Source of the DNA: Rhizophagus sp. LPA8_4_AMF | Lineage: Eukaryota; Glomeromycota; Glomeromycetes; Glomerales; Glomeraceae | Reading direction: 5' to 3' | Assembly: GCA_021464525.1 (NCBI GenBank) | Contig: JADRCO010000564.1 | Location: 1-30,787, forward strand | DNA length: 30,787 bases | Shown here: positions 1 to 11,299 of the stretch, in pieces | Layout: every line of letters begins with the position of its first letter | How positions within the stretch are numbered: the first letter of the stretch is position 1 | Notes under the pieces: model-generated | What the model was told of the DNA's origin: nothing | Database searches by the model: none | The model's input: the letters and a program-made list of their open reading frames with translations, nothing else | Translations under genes and position numbers: made by a program

Positions 1-91
1 AAATCCCGTATATGCTGATCAATTTGATATACATAAAAAATATTTTACTAAGTAAAAACGTCTATAATTGTGATGAACCAAACCCGCCGAT

Positions 92-299
92 ATGGAGAGT
101 GCTAAACGTTTTGCCGCTAACCAGTCTATTATTGGTAAGTTAGGGATATATTCATGTCCGAATGATTATTTATTCGCTGCTGTTCTCTACAGCCGAACAA
201 AAAAAATTAATTATGTCATCCGTTGCAAATAAACTGTCAAATTGTCTATTCTCTATCACCATACTTGCCATACAGAGAGAATTTGCGATAGGAAAATAA
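92..299 (+). CDS. possible small two-exon ORF, function unknown
   Basis: An ATG at 92 opens exon 1 (92-134), followed by a GTAAGT donor. A 58-nt candidate intron ends CTACAG at 192. Exon 2 (193-299) stays open for 35 codons to TAA. The phases match (one base carried over) and the join gives about 49 residues starting MESAKRFAANQ. No domain, signal peptide or family is recognised. It could be a fragment of a longer gene beyond the window edge, or a chance splice-like arrangement in AT-rich DNA. I keep it only because the donor, acceptor and phase agree. Confidence 0.2.
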
Positions 300-1247
300 T
301 TAGTTTAAAACCGCAAAAGCAGGGGTACGTGATTTTAATGCCGGGTGGCACTACTGTTTTTCTGCCAACACTATGGTAGGTTCAGTTTAATTTTATGCAG
401 ACGGATGTTGGATATATTTATGGATTTTTAATCCAGAGACTATCTACGGATTGACGGCTTCTCTATCTATTTTACTACGATAATATGTTGTCATTTCGGA
501 TTGCCCAAACAAAGTTAACATATAAACTCTTGTAGTTTCACAAACATGATGCGATAATTTAATGATAAACTTTCTCTAGTTAAAACAGAGTGGTTCCGTA
601 AACAAAAAAAAAATAGTACCAGTCTACGAGTATGTTCATTCATATTCTCCCGTTATCAAATTCACTTTCAAGGATTCCAAAGGAATTGTTTTCTTCAGAA
701 AACACGAATATTTTGTATACTGATATTCTGATATTTTACTGGAATTTATTGATGTAGTAAATGTATTTTATATATTTTTCCTTCGAATACAAAATAAACC
801 GAACAAGCAGAGCAAATTCTTATTCTTCCTTGTAGAACGGGTAGTTGACATTTAATGTCTTGTTCTGGAAACTTTGTTATATGAAAGGAAACGACTTCCA
901 AAGGAAGCCTGATATTTTTTCTTTTTCTTTGAAGGGGAGAGGCAAGATTTTGTGATGATTATTATAATATGCTGCGTATATACTGTAACCTTGGATGCTG
1001 GTCAAATATCTGGTAAATTAAGAAAGAAAATTTTATTTCTTTTACATACTTCAAAGAATATTACTGTTGATAGAACAAAAAAAAAACATATTTGTATTCA
1101 TAAATTTATTAATACTAAAGATTATAATCGTGATATCCGATGACTTAATGAGAGTAACGTATAAATTTACGTACAATTTATCTTATATATTAAAGAATTT
1201 TATTTTTTAAAAACAGAAATATAAAATTAAATTTAATTAAAACTAAT
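300..1247. other. AT-rich stretch without a recognisable gene
   Basis: No convincing coding sequence is seen on either strand. A 63-codon ORF at 952-1143 is AT-rich, has no recognisable motif and no splice context, and is treated as chance. The segment is also the 3' flank of the receptor gene, whose stop codon lies at 1250-1248 on the minus strand. Confidence 0.5.
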
Positions 1248-2871
1248 TCATTCAAAGTAAGATTCATTCGTTGTATTATTTATTACTGTGACTGTGATTC
1301 CTTGCAATTGTTGTGATTGTTCATTCGAATCAAGTCTATAATTTGTAGTATTATTTTTATTAGATAATCCTTCATTATACAAATATTGAATTACGTTTCC
1401 GATTCCTCCAAAGCTTATAACTAAAATTATAAAAAAAAAGAGTTAATATTAACATGATATATCTACATATTAAACACTTTTTTAAATCATATTACCTGCC
1501 GAAATGAGAGCGTCGAATACAATATTACGAACCTAAAAAATAAAGATCATTTTATTAAATATGTAATAATTACAATTACTTGAAAATAAATTTTTTTTTT
1601 TTTTTACCTTTAAAAACATACAAATGTTATAAATCACAATAGGAATGTATTGTAAAATAAAGACTAAAATATAAGTTAAAACTTTTTTAAAAGTTCTTTT
1701 TTCAATACTGCTAAGCTGCTCCGAATTATTACTCGAATTTATATTTGTTCCATTATCATTAACGTTACGTATTGTTTTTATTATATGAGCGTAACAAAAC
1801 ACGATAGTTAATAATGTGATCATTATTACAACAAGAACCACCATTGCTATAGTATTATGTCCAACTTTGGTTCCACATCTAATATAAAGAAAAAAAAAAT
1901 AATGCTTATATGAATATATCACATGGTATTATCGTGGTTGCGACGTTTAATATGTAACTTACGAATAATTTCGATTGCCAAAGGCGTCTACTGAACTTAG
2001 AGGTATAATTGATGATATGAAAATAATTGGAAGCCAAATTTTATAATCATAACTTCCCAATTCTAAATGGTATCTTCGTACTACTCGTAACCAACTTATA
2101 ATAGATATAACGCCAACCTATTAATAAGAATTTACGTTTTATCAAAAATTAAATTTATATAAGAAATCAAATAGTTCTTTTTATTTTAAAAAAAAAAAAA
2201 TTTACCAATAATATATTTAACAAAACGATAACAGTAAAAAAAATTCCAAGAAGTTTACAGAATAGAGATGGCCATGTGATGGTTTCGTTATTATTTATGA
2301 ATTCTGATTTTTTTGAAGCTGCATATGACTATAAAGATCGTCGATATGATTTAGTTTAATATTTAGATTAATTTGACTTTTATATTTCATTTATTTACTT
2401 ACATACTCAATTAAGATAGACGATGAATATAGGAAATCTTAAATATAAAGAATTAAGGATAATTACATATAATTATTATAAGTAATTAAAATAATCGTTA
2501 TTATAAGCAATTTTTACAATAATTACCCGTTATCGCTATATAAAATGGAAATCTAGATGACAATGGAATATTTTTACGTTCAGATTTCCATCGTAAGTAT
2601 GTTCCTAAAATCGAAATATATTTAAAATTAAATGATAAAATCGAAAATTAATTTTAGAACAAAATTAAAAGTACTTACGATAGAAAATAAATAAAGTTCC
2701 TAAAAAACTAAAGATATTGACTGTTAATGGAATAATCATCACAATGTAAAAATCTGTTTCAACACCATAACCGTAATTTACGTTTTGTTGAGCATTACTT
2801 ATAGGTATTATAAAGAAAAGAAAGAATGAGATAAATATAGTGTTATGAATCGAATATGATGCTAAATTCAT
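1248..2871 (-). CDS. seven-transmembrane receptor (family A GPCR-like, cAMP-receptor-like fold), 8 exons
   Basis: Exons on the minus strand are 2871-2679, 2604-2527, 2437-2403, 2328-2206, 2117-1963, 1878-1608, 1532-1496 and 1420-1248. All introns are 74-89 nt, GT...AG, and every phase matches, giving 354 residues. Visible parts: an N-terminal signal-like segment to about residue 27; TM1 near 41-64; the intracellular loop YRTYLRWKSERKNIPLS; TM2 starting FPFYIAITDF; TM3 starting at Cys126, whose probable disulphide partner is Cys196 before TM5; the loop WLRVVRRYHLELGSYDYKIW leading into TM4; TM5 near 203-225; TM6 after KRTFKKVLTYIL; TM7 in the last two exons; then a Gln/Asn/Thr-rich tail. The YRTYLRW and LGxYDYKxWLP patterns fit the large receptor-like family of Rhizophagus, distantly related to Dictyostelium cAR proteins. 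Ligand and G-protein coupling cannot be read from sequence. The start is the first ATG of the signal-like segment. No defect is seen. Confidence 0.9.
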
Positions 2872-5474
2872 TTTTATTTATAAATTATTTTAAAATTTTA
2901 AGAGTGTGTGTGTGAATATTATTTTACGTGAGATGGCAACACCTTTATATATCAATAATATATTTCCCGTTGTATGACATTTATTTATTTGATCTGTGAT
3001 TTAATTCACATAAATTCACTAATACGTAAATAATATTCCATTATTTGTACGAATAAAGAACATTCTATGATTACGTTTCTAACATAACAATGAGATAATC
3101 AAAAAGCTGTAGTTATATATGGTTAAACGGACTTTATCGATTGTGACACAGGTTTAATATAAACTTTACGAAGATCATGCATAAACAAACAATTTATTGA
3201 CAATTTCCGTATCGTTTTAATTTACCCTATTGTAATAAGCACAGGCTCTAAAGTGATCATCACGCGGATCTTAAGATGTAAACTACAATTGTAGACTAAT
3301 CAAACATTGTATTCAAAAGGCTTTGAGTATAAAGATTTAATCGAAAATAACTTGGTGGGACAGTTTAGTTTTTTAGGTATTTGTTTATTTCTTTGAAAAA
3401 GACAAGCATGAATGATTTATTTTAAACGGGGAAAATTCATTGGCGTGATATCACGTGATTTAATTTCTGAAAATAATAACGCAACGTATCACCAATGTAT
3501 TACGTACACAGAATGATTAACTGACATAATTACAATTAAGTAATCACAATAAATTAGTTTATTGGTCTGTACATAATTCAAAATTTTTTTTATGGTAAAA
3601 ATAATAATAGAAGAGATTCTCATGTTAAATACACATTTGTCAATTCAATTAAACATAATGCTCATACTAAAAATAAATCAAATATAAATTTTCATCCAAT
3701 TGAAAGAAATTTTCGTTTGTCGATTTTTGACGAGAAGGGTAGAGTGTATGTCGATCATTTTTAATATGCCTAGACTGCAAATTTTTTTTGTATTACGATT
3801 TCATGAAATAAATTGGATTTGCCTCACCCAATTAATTTTTCGAACTTTGATCGTCCCCTTTCGCCAATAAGATACTTTCGAAATTTTTTTAGATTTTATT
3901 GATTTTTTTCTTGTTAAAAGTTGGCTTGGCCAGAGCTATAATATTAATGTCGGCCAAAAATTGTTAATTTCTATAACTTGTACCGATAAAACAAAAAAAA
4001 AAGTAGTGTTTGTATATATATAAATAAAGTTTTTCTGAACAGTTTATCGTTCCTTCGAAACTTTTTCTTAAGACAGTTTCCTTCCGGCGAAAGATTTCAT
4101 TTGTGTTACATTTTTATTATTTAAAACATAAAATAAGTAGAAAAACATGTACTTTTTTTATTAAAAATAAAAAAATAGAAGGTTTCTTTAAGTTAGTTAA
4201 TGATAGTGTAAAAAAACTTTTTAACCTTATATGACGTTGTCAAATAAATTTGTGAATCCGATAAAAATTTCGACATTAAAAAATGATCGACATACACTTC
4301 ATTTACAGAAATCGTTTGCTTTAGCAAAGATGAAACAAATAAAAAATTTACATTATTACATATTATTATATCGATTCAATAAAATCAAATAAAATAAAAC
4401 AAGAATCAAATTGCTGTAATTAAAAATATTTTTTCGTGAACAGTGAACCCTTAATTGGTGATCTGCTTTTTTTACTATTATAGGCTAAAAAAATCAAAAT
4501 TTTTTTTCGTATATCTTTTTTTAGTCCAGAAATTTGATTGGCTCATATTTCGGGGTTCACCGAATACATTTTCTGAAAAAAGCTTATCATATGGCAAAAA
4601 CAGACGATATTTAATACGCCAATTTCACAATATTTAAATTGCGCTAACCATGAATAATTCAACATGGAAAATTTCGGTTTTATGACACGTCTAAAATTAT
4701 TTCCTTGCTACATACTATATATACTGGTTCTGAATAAGAAACGCATGTGACTTGGTTGTTATATGTAAGCAAGATAAAAACTTATTTGTTAATATAAATA
4801 CATGTTATTTAATTTAGCGAGCGTCAATTATGCTTACATAATAAAAATTCTATAAAAATAGGTTAATAAATTAATAAATTCTATTCTTCAAGTTAGAGTA
4901 TTTTGGATTGCCGTTGAGAATTTAATCCTTTATTACACGAATATTGGTTACTTTTCCTGTAGGAACCGATCGGGGCGCAGTTCTGTCCTAGGACCAATTT
5001 TGGACTGAGCCTATAAGTCTTCAAGAGAAATTGCGATAAAAGTTTAGGATTTGAAAAAATCTCAATATTTACTAACGGATTAATAGGAAGTTTAAAACTA
5101 TGGTTGTCTTGTCTCTGAAAATATTTCCTTTAATGTCAGCGATTTGATATAAGTTAACCGGCACAATTTACTGTGAGAACTCCAGTAACTAGAAACAGTC
5201 CATTGCATATCAGAGCACCATAACAATTCCTTTACGTTTTAATTTTAATATGATTCCAAATAATAATGAATAATTTATTTATATCATTATAATTCAAAAA
5301 GACCATCACCATATTACTAAAGCAAAATTATATATTCTACGAGTTGAATTAACTTTATCTAAGCCATTAATATCTACTGTACATAATGCACTGTCATCCA
5401 TGCAAATGGAAATAATTTAATGTTATTGATATTAATAATAAAAAACTATTATACAGTATCTGCTGTATATCTAT
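2872..5474. other. AT-rich intergenic region upstream of the receptor gene
   Basis: No coding sequence is supported on either strand. ORFs here, such as 4455-4637, are short, biased to Phe/Tyr/Lys and lack motifs. The part next to 2871 should contain the receptor promoter, but no defined element stands out. The only structure noted is the inverted repeat pair at 3743-4298. Confidence 0.5.
3743..4298. repeat. inverted repeat pair about 0.56 kb apart, possible decayed transposon ends
   Basis: A segment beginning AGTGTATGTCGATCATTTTT at 3743 recurs in reverse complement ending at about 4298. About 24 of 26 bases match. The interior is AT-rich and has no ORF. No clear target-site duplication is visible outside the arms, so assignment to a transposon superfamily is open. 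It could be an old MITE whose flanks have drifted. Confidence 0.45.
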
Positions 5475-5477
5475 TTA

Positions 5478-5700
5478 GGCCACACAAATTCGATTTTTCG
5501 GTTCACTTCACCCGGCCGGGTCACTCAAATTTTAATAAAAAAAAGTTTATATATAAAAATCTTATCATGTGACCAAGACGTAATTTTATTGGTGGGTAAG
5601 TTTATCACGTGGCTGAAGCGAAAATTAATTCAATTACCCTCCTCTTTAAAAGTTAACCAATCGGATGTCACGATTTTATATATAAACTTTTTGCGTGGCC
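5478..5700. mobile_element. PIF/Harbinger-like MITE, 223 bp
   Basis: The ends are GGCCACACAAA and, in reverse complement, GGCCACGCAAA. A TTA trinucleotide flanks each side (5475-5477 and 5701-5703), the duplication size and sequence typical of PIF/Harbinger elements. A second inner inverted repeat is built on AGTTTATATATAAAA (near 5535-5555) and its complement (near 5673-5690). A CCCGGCCGGG palindrome lies near the left end. There is no coding capacity, so it would depend on a transposase elsewhere. Confidence 0.6.
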
Positions 5701-5703
5701 TTA

Positions 5704-7044
5704 GTAAATTTTATTACTACTATTATTTGTAAGTTCATTCTTTAAGAAAAAGAAAGGAGAGATTAAAAATAATTCTCCTTAAATCATGATCGATCAAAAA
5801 ACAAAAAAAAAGAAAAGGTTTAATTTTAATTTCGAAAATTTTGTTTTTTAAAAAAGTAAATTAATTGGCACCTATTTTTTGCTATGGTATAATTTGGATG
5901 TGTCAAATAATACTGTATGAACCACATGAATTACAGAATTAAGAAAATTATGTTAGTTACTGCGTCTTGCGAATTTACGCACATTCCAAAATTTTTTCAC
6001 TTACATAAAATTAAATACTATGATTTAGTAGTATGAATAACTTCTTGAGGTTTATGTCTTAAACAACTCCTCCTCTCGCTCATTAAAGATAACCAAAAGG
6101 ATTATTTTAATATATAATTTCTATAGTATAAAATCTTATCGCTATCATCATAATTATTATACAGTAGGGTATTATATTCAATATAAAGCTCTTAATAAAT
6201 TTTCTTCTTCAAAATCACAAAAACATATTGCTATTACATTTTACTTCAACAAATGGTTATTTATTAATGATGATAATGACAATAAATACATTATTCGTTA
6301 AATTTTTCATCTCTTCGAATCTTTACAGATTAAAATACCTGCTTTCTAAAAGGGTCATATCTTTATTCAAATTCTTAAAAATCAGCATATTTAATAGTTG
6401 TTTTAAATCAACTACATATTAAATTTTCTAGTACTATCAGGATGAAAGTTGTACCCGGAGTACTATTCAATTTTTAAACTGAGTAAATTGTAAAAGAACC
6501 GGGTACTTTAGGTAGTGCTAGACGATAAACTTATATATCACAACAAAAGAAAAATGAAAATATTTTTGGGGGAATAGTTTATTTTTTATATATTAGTATT
6601 AGTAAATTAAATAATGAATTCAAAATTCGGAAAAAAAAAAGAAAATTCAAGATATTAAGAAAAAAAAGCAAAAATTGAATATCTACCTTTATTATTCTTA
6701 ATAAAGAATTATGAAATGTAAAATTATATTTATTAAAGTATATTAGATGAAATACATTTTTAATATAAATTTTTAATTAATAGGATATATTTTCAGCAAA
6801 CCAAATATGATTGCCAGCAATGAAAATATGTTTTCATTACCTTCTGTATTTAGCTGATACTATAGAAACAAATAGTCCATGTTGGAGTACATGGCAATTT
6901 CCAATGAAACGCTTACTTTGCAGGAACCATTATTATGACCAAATCAATTTTTTATCATAGACCACATAAACTTATTGTTATTGATGTGAAACCATATTAT
7001 GGCCAAATCATGGTTAAGTAGATCATATGTCCTTAGCCTAGTTT
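5704..7044. other. AT-rich stretch with one short foldback, no gene seen
   Basis: No coding sequence is supported. The 64-codon ORF at 6228-6422 is low-complexity. The foldback at 6428-6522 is listed separately. The segment from about 6780 leads into the tandem array and holds no recognisable element. Confidence 0.45.
6428..6522. repeat. short imperfect foldback
   Basis: CTAGTACTATC...TACCCGG on the left pairs with CCGGGTA...GGTAGTGCTAG on the right, with a small internal length difference. The 30- and 25-nt arms enclose about 35 nt. It resembles the fused ends of a small hAT-like MITE (TAGTACTA/TAGTGCTA), but no 8-bp duplication is visible. Confidence 0.35.
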
Positions 7045-8502
7045 TCATGATAAAGATATTAATTTTCCAAAATTTAAAAATTATAAAAAATGTTTTTTCA
7101 ATTTTGTCTATTGAAAAAAAATAAAATATTAGTTAGTAGTGTGAACATCTTATTTAGGATAAAAGAAGTTACATAGCTGGTCCTTGTATTGGAACCAACA
7201 GACCTTTACCAACAACAAACTTAAGTCAAACTTAGGACACCTCAGATAGAAAGAAATTATACCAATCTATCCAAGTGGTTCTTATGATACCATGCTACCT
7301 AAGTGGTCCCTACTGTCATGGTCCTTCAGGATACCACTGATCCTTAAGTCCTAAGCTTCCTAAGCTTGCAAAATAAAAGTACACACCTTCTTTAAATTTG
7401 GCCAGTTTTTATAATTTTCCAATAATTAAAAAATATAAAAAATGTTAATTTTCAATTTTGTCTATTGAAAGAAAATAAAATATTAGTTAGTAGTGTGAAC
7501 ATCTTATTTAGGATAAAGGAAGGTACATAGCTGGTCCTTGTATTGGAACCAACAGACCTTTACCAACAACAAACTTAAGTCAAACTTAGGACACCTCAGA
7601 TAGAAAGAAATTATACCAATCTATCCAAGTGGTTCTTATGATACCATGCTACCTAAGTGGTCCCTACTGTCATGGTCCTTCAGGATACCACTGATCCTTA
7701 AGTCCTAAGCTTCCTAAGCTTGCAAAATAAAAGTACACACCTTCTTTAAATTTGGCCAGTTTTTATAATTTTCCAATAATTAAAAAATATAAAAAATGTT
7801 AATTTTCAATTTTGTCTATTGAAAGAAAATAAAATATTAGTTAGTAGTGTGAACATCTTATTTAGGATAAAGGAAGGTACATAGCTGGTCCTTGTATTGG
7901 AACCAACAGACCTTTACCAACAACAAACTTAAGTCAAACTTAGGACACCTCAGATAGAAAGAAATTATACCAATCTACCCAAGTGGTTCTTATGATACCA
8001 TGCTACCTAAGTGGTTCCTACTGTCATGGTCCTTCAGGATACCACCGATCCTTAAGTCCTAAGCTTCCTAAGCTTGCAAAATAAAAGTACACACCTTCTT
8101 TAAATTTGGCCAGTTTTTATAATTTTCCAATAATTAAAAAATATAAAAAATGTTAATTTTCAATTTTGTCTATTGAAAGAAAATAAAATATTAGTTAGTA
8201 GTGTGAACATCTTATTTAGGATAAAGGAAGGTACATAGCTGGTCCTTGTATTGGAACCAACAGACCTTTACCAACAACAAACTTAAGTCAAACTTAGGAC
8301 ACCTCAGATAGAAAGAAATTATACCAATCTACTCAAGTGGTTCTTATGATACCATGCTACCTTAGTGGTCCCTACTGTCATGGTCCTTCAGGATACCACT
8401 GAATCCTTAAGTCCTAAGCTCCCTAAGCTTGCAAAATAAAAGTACACACCTTTTTCTTTAAATTCAGCCCAGTTATTCATGATAAAGATATTAATTTTCC
8501 AA
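7045..8502. repeat. 354-bp tandem repeat, about four copies
   Basis: The marker GTGAACATCTTATTTAGGAT starts at 7141, 7495, 7849 and 8203, an exact 354-bp spacing. Copies differ at only a few positions. The array is bracketed by a shared CATGATAAAGATATTAATTT segment near 7047 and near 8479. Units include the inverted motif CTAAGCTTCCTAAGCTT and a CCTAAGTGGTCCCTACTGTC block that is much richer in G and C than the surroundings. No unit holds a long ORF. The near identity points to recent amplification or ongoing homogenisation. Function is unknown. Confidence 0.95.
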
Positions 8503-9054
8503 TAATTAAATTTACAAAAAAATGTTAATTTTCATTCAAAAATTACAAAAAATAAATTTTAATAAAATATTAATTTTCAAAAAAAAAAAAAAATATTTGG
8601 CAATTGCAGGTCTTTAAATAAAAAAATAATTTTGCTTCTGCATCATTTTATTTATAACAAATTATGATTTTTAATTTGTATAGTGTTAAAAAAAAGATCT
8701 TACAAAAAATTAGTCAACATGACACATATTGATAATATATGATCTTTCTATATTTTTCATTATTACTCATAGTTACACCAATATTTTTTATATTATATAC
8801 CTTTTTTATCATATTGTAACAGCATAACAGCAATAATCAATATCTAATGTTATTGATAATATAAATCTATGAATCATATGACTCATAAAAAATGTACTGC
8901 TCACATGAATAAAAATTACTCATGTAAAAATAGATTGTAAGCTCATTTGTAACCGTACCCAACAGCATGGCACTGGGCGTTTTTATAGATTCCATATTAT
9001 AATTCCGTTACGGAATTTTTAAACTTTGTTATTTGTGATCACATAATTGTTTAT

Positions 9055-9950
9055 TGTTTTCCTCCTTTTTTATTTCCATTCCACGTTAACATCCACCTAA
9101 TTTCGTTACCCCTTTTTTTATTAAAAATAATTTCCTTAATTCCTTTAGACTTTAGAAAAAATATTTTCCTTTAACCTTTTTAGAAAAATTTTTTTTTCTT
9201 AATTTTTTCTCCTTTCTTTTTAAAAAAATTTTTCACGGTAAAATTTTTCTTATTCTTTTTTTTATTTTTTAATTTTTCAACAAAAACTTTCCTTTTCCCT
9301 AACTCTCTCTTCCCTTTTACTCATTTTTCTTTTCCTTTCACCCTTTTTTAACTTCATCACCCCTTTTTTTTTTGATTTTATTTTTTTATTTCCCACTTGT
9401 TACACCTTTCTTTAACTTCGTTTTAAAATTTTTTCTTTTAAAAAATTTTTTTATTCCTCTTTTTTTTAGGCTTTTTTTCAAAAATTCTTTTTTATTTTAT
9501 ATTTTATCCTTTTTTCATTTTGTAAGCCGGATATATTTTTCTTTATAGAATGGTTTGATTTCTTTCTTCTTTTTTGTAGGTTTTTTTTTTTTGTCAGTTC
9601 TTTTTATAGGTCAGTTCGGGACTCTCTTGGATGCTTTTCAATTCCTAAGTCGGATCTTTTGTAGAACGTTCTTTTCGTCGGTTCTGTTTCCAGTTTGTTT
9701 CTTTTTTAGGTTGGTTTGGGACTCTCTTGAACGCTTCAATTCCTTTTCTTTTTGTAGGTCTTTGATTTGGGAAGTTAGTTCTTTTTATTTTCGTCAGTTC
9801 TTTTTGCAGCTCATTTCTTTTTATAGGTTGGTTTGGGGCTCTCTTGGATGCTCGATTCGGCTCTTTTCACCAACTCTTAGAGACTTTGATGATTCTGGAA
9901 TTGTTGTAGGTCTACAGTATATGGCATAGGGGAGGAGTTTGGCTTTCAAT
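9055..9950. other. T-rich, G-poor tract followed by degenerate pyrimidine-rich repeats
   Basis: From about 9055 to 9540 the plus strand is dominated by T with some C and A, and G is almost absent. From 9540 to 9900 there are degenerate repeats in which a T run plus AGG is followed by GGACTCTCTTGG-like text (starting 9609, 9709 and 9826). A 124-codon ORF at 9555-9929 comes from this composition and is Phe-rich, so I do not call it a gene. On the minus strand the tract reads as A-runs plus GAACTGAC-like words. It could be a long polypurine leader or promoter tract, or a decayed repeat. Confidence 0.55.
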
Positions 9951-10293
9951 TGAGTTAAAGAAACGTTTTTACGTTTCTTTATTTTCATTTTTTTGTGTTG
10001 TGGTTTGCAATAAGTTTTTAGTAGATGAACTTCTATATCAATATTTTATTTATATTCAATAAAATTATTATTTATATATTTGACAATAAATTTAATAAAA
10101 GTAATTATTTAAAAATTATTTGATAAAATATAATTAAATTTTATAAAATATTGTACAAATAATTAATTATAAATTTCGTTTAAATACGTATGATTTACGT
10201 ATTTTTAGTATATACAGTACTGTAAAGCGTAATTTTATGATACAGAATGGTCGCCAAATTAGTGCTAAATTTTTTTAATTTCGCTCCCTATTG
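9951..10293. other. AT-rich stretch, nothing recognised
   Basis: The segment is mainly AT with an imperfect hairpin near 9958-9980 (AAAGAAACGTTTTTACGTTTCTTT). It lies just 3' of the decayed minus-strand gene and may include its terminator, but no signal is clear. Confidence 0.4.
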
Positions 10294-11170
10294 GCTCTAT
10301 GCTCCGAAGGAATTCCCAAAGGACATTTGATTAGCTTTGTAATCAAAATTATAATAGCAATACTTACCACAAATTAATATACCATACGTTTCCAGGCAAG
10401 CCACATAACCGTGAATATTACTAATATAGTCTAAAGACCTTTCATAAATTCTGCTAGCTTTATTATGCGTTGATTTACAGTGATAGTGCAATGAGGTTGG
10501 CTTTATCTCACCAAATTTAATACTTAAAAATTTCTCAAAACAGTTTTGTACACAGTCAAAGATGTCTTTACCTTCGATTGTTAATAATGTATTCCCTTTT
10601 GCCCATTAATACGCCAATGGTTCTTTGTCACTTAATAGCTAAAAAAAAACAAATTAACAAATTAAAGTAGTTGCTGATTGCTTGTATAATTTTAAGGAAG
10701 ATACTTACCCTGTTGTATTTAATTATTACTAAATCAGCAATTGTTGGCAACTCCTTTGGAATTAAAGATCTTGGACGAACTTACATTTGATATATTCTGA
10801 CTTACATTACAATAGATAATTGACAATTGACACCTGTAAGAATATACAAAGTTAATATTATCCAAATTTCCGCAACTTTGCATAAAAAATACAAACAATA
10901 TCATATCAATTTCTTTCGCATATGATAAGGTTGGATCGATTCCAATTGTAACTTATGATAAACATAGAGATGTTGTGCCCGTTCTTTGTTACCCACTAAC
11001 CAAAGTGAATTGGATTGGACCATATCACGTAAAGAATTCTCAAACTGATATTTCTTTAATACTTACGTCATTTTCAGAGACATTATTTATGACATCATTA
11101 ATCGCATGACTCCATGATAGGATGACCTTGAATAATATGATCCAAATTAACTAATGTTTATTTTTGAAAG
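10294..11170 (-). pseudogene. decayed multi-exon gene of unrecognised family
   Basis: Several minus-strand segments read as ordinary protein but are split by breaks. Near 11110-11050: SWSHAINDVINNVSENDVS. Near 11040-10910: SLRDMVQSNSLWLVGNKERA and on to YHMRK, where the frame shifts. Near 10780-10709: RSLIPKELPTIADLVIIKY, ending at a GTAAGT donor. A normal 70-nt intron (10708-10639) ends TTTTTTTTTAG. The next exon starts LLSDKEPLAY, has one TAA inside, and continues through GKDIFDCVQNCFEKFLSIKF to ETYGILICGK and a stop at 10294. The intron is still well formed although the frame is not, so decay looks recent. I recognise no domain. Confidence 0.5.
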
Positions 11171-11299
11171 ATTATGATATCATCAATGAATACTAATCTT
11201 ATATTTCGTTGAACCACCACTATAAAGAGGGTTATTATCGTCCTCACATATTATCTCTACATCAGACGCTTGACTTTGAGAACAGAATTGATCAAAATT

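Noticed and set aside
952-1143. 63-codon plus-strand ORF
   Set aside because: It has low-complexity Ile/Lys-rich text with no motif, consistent with chance in AT-rich DNA.
9555-9929. 124-codon plus-strand ORF, Phe-rich
   Set aside because: It follows from the T-rich repeat composition. It has internal degenerate repeats, no domain and no splice context.
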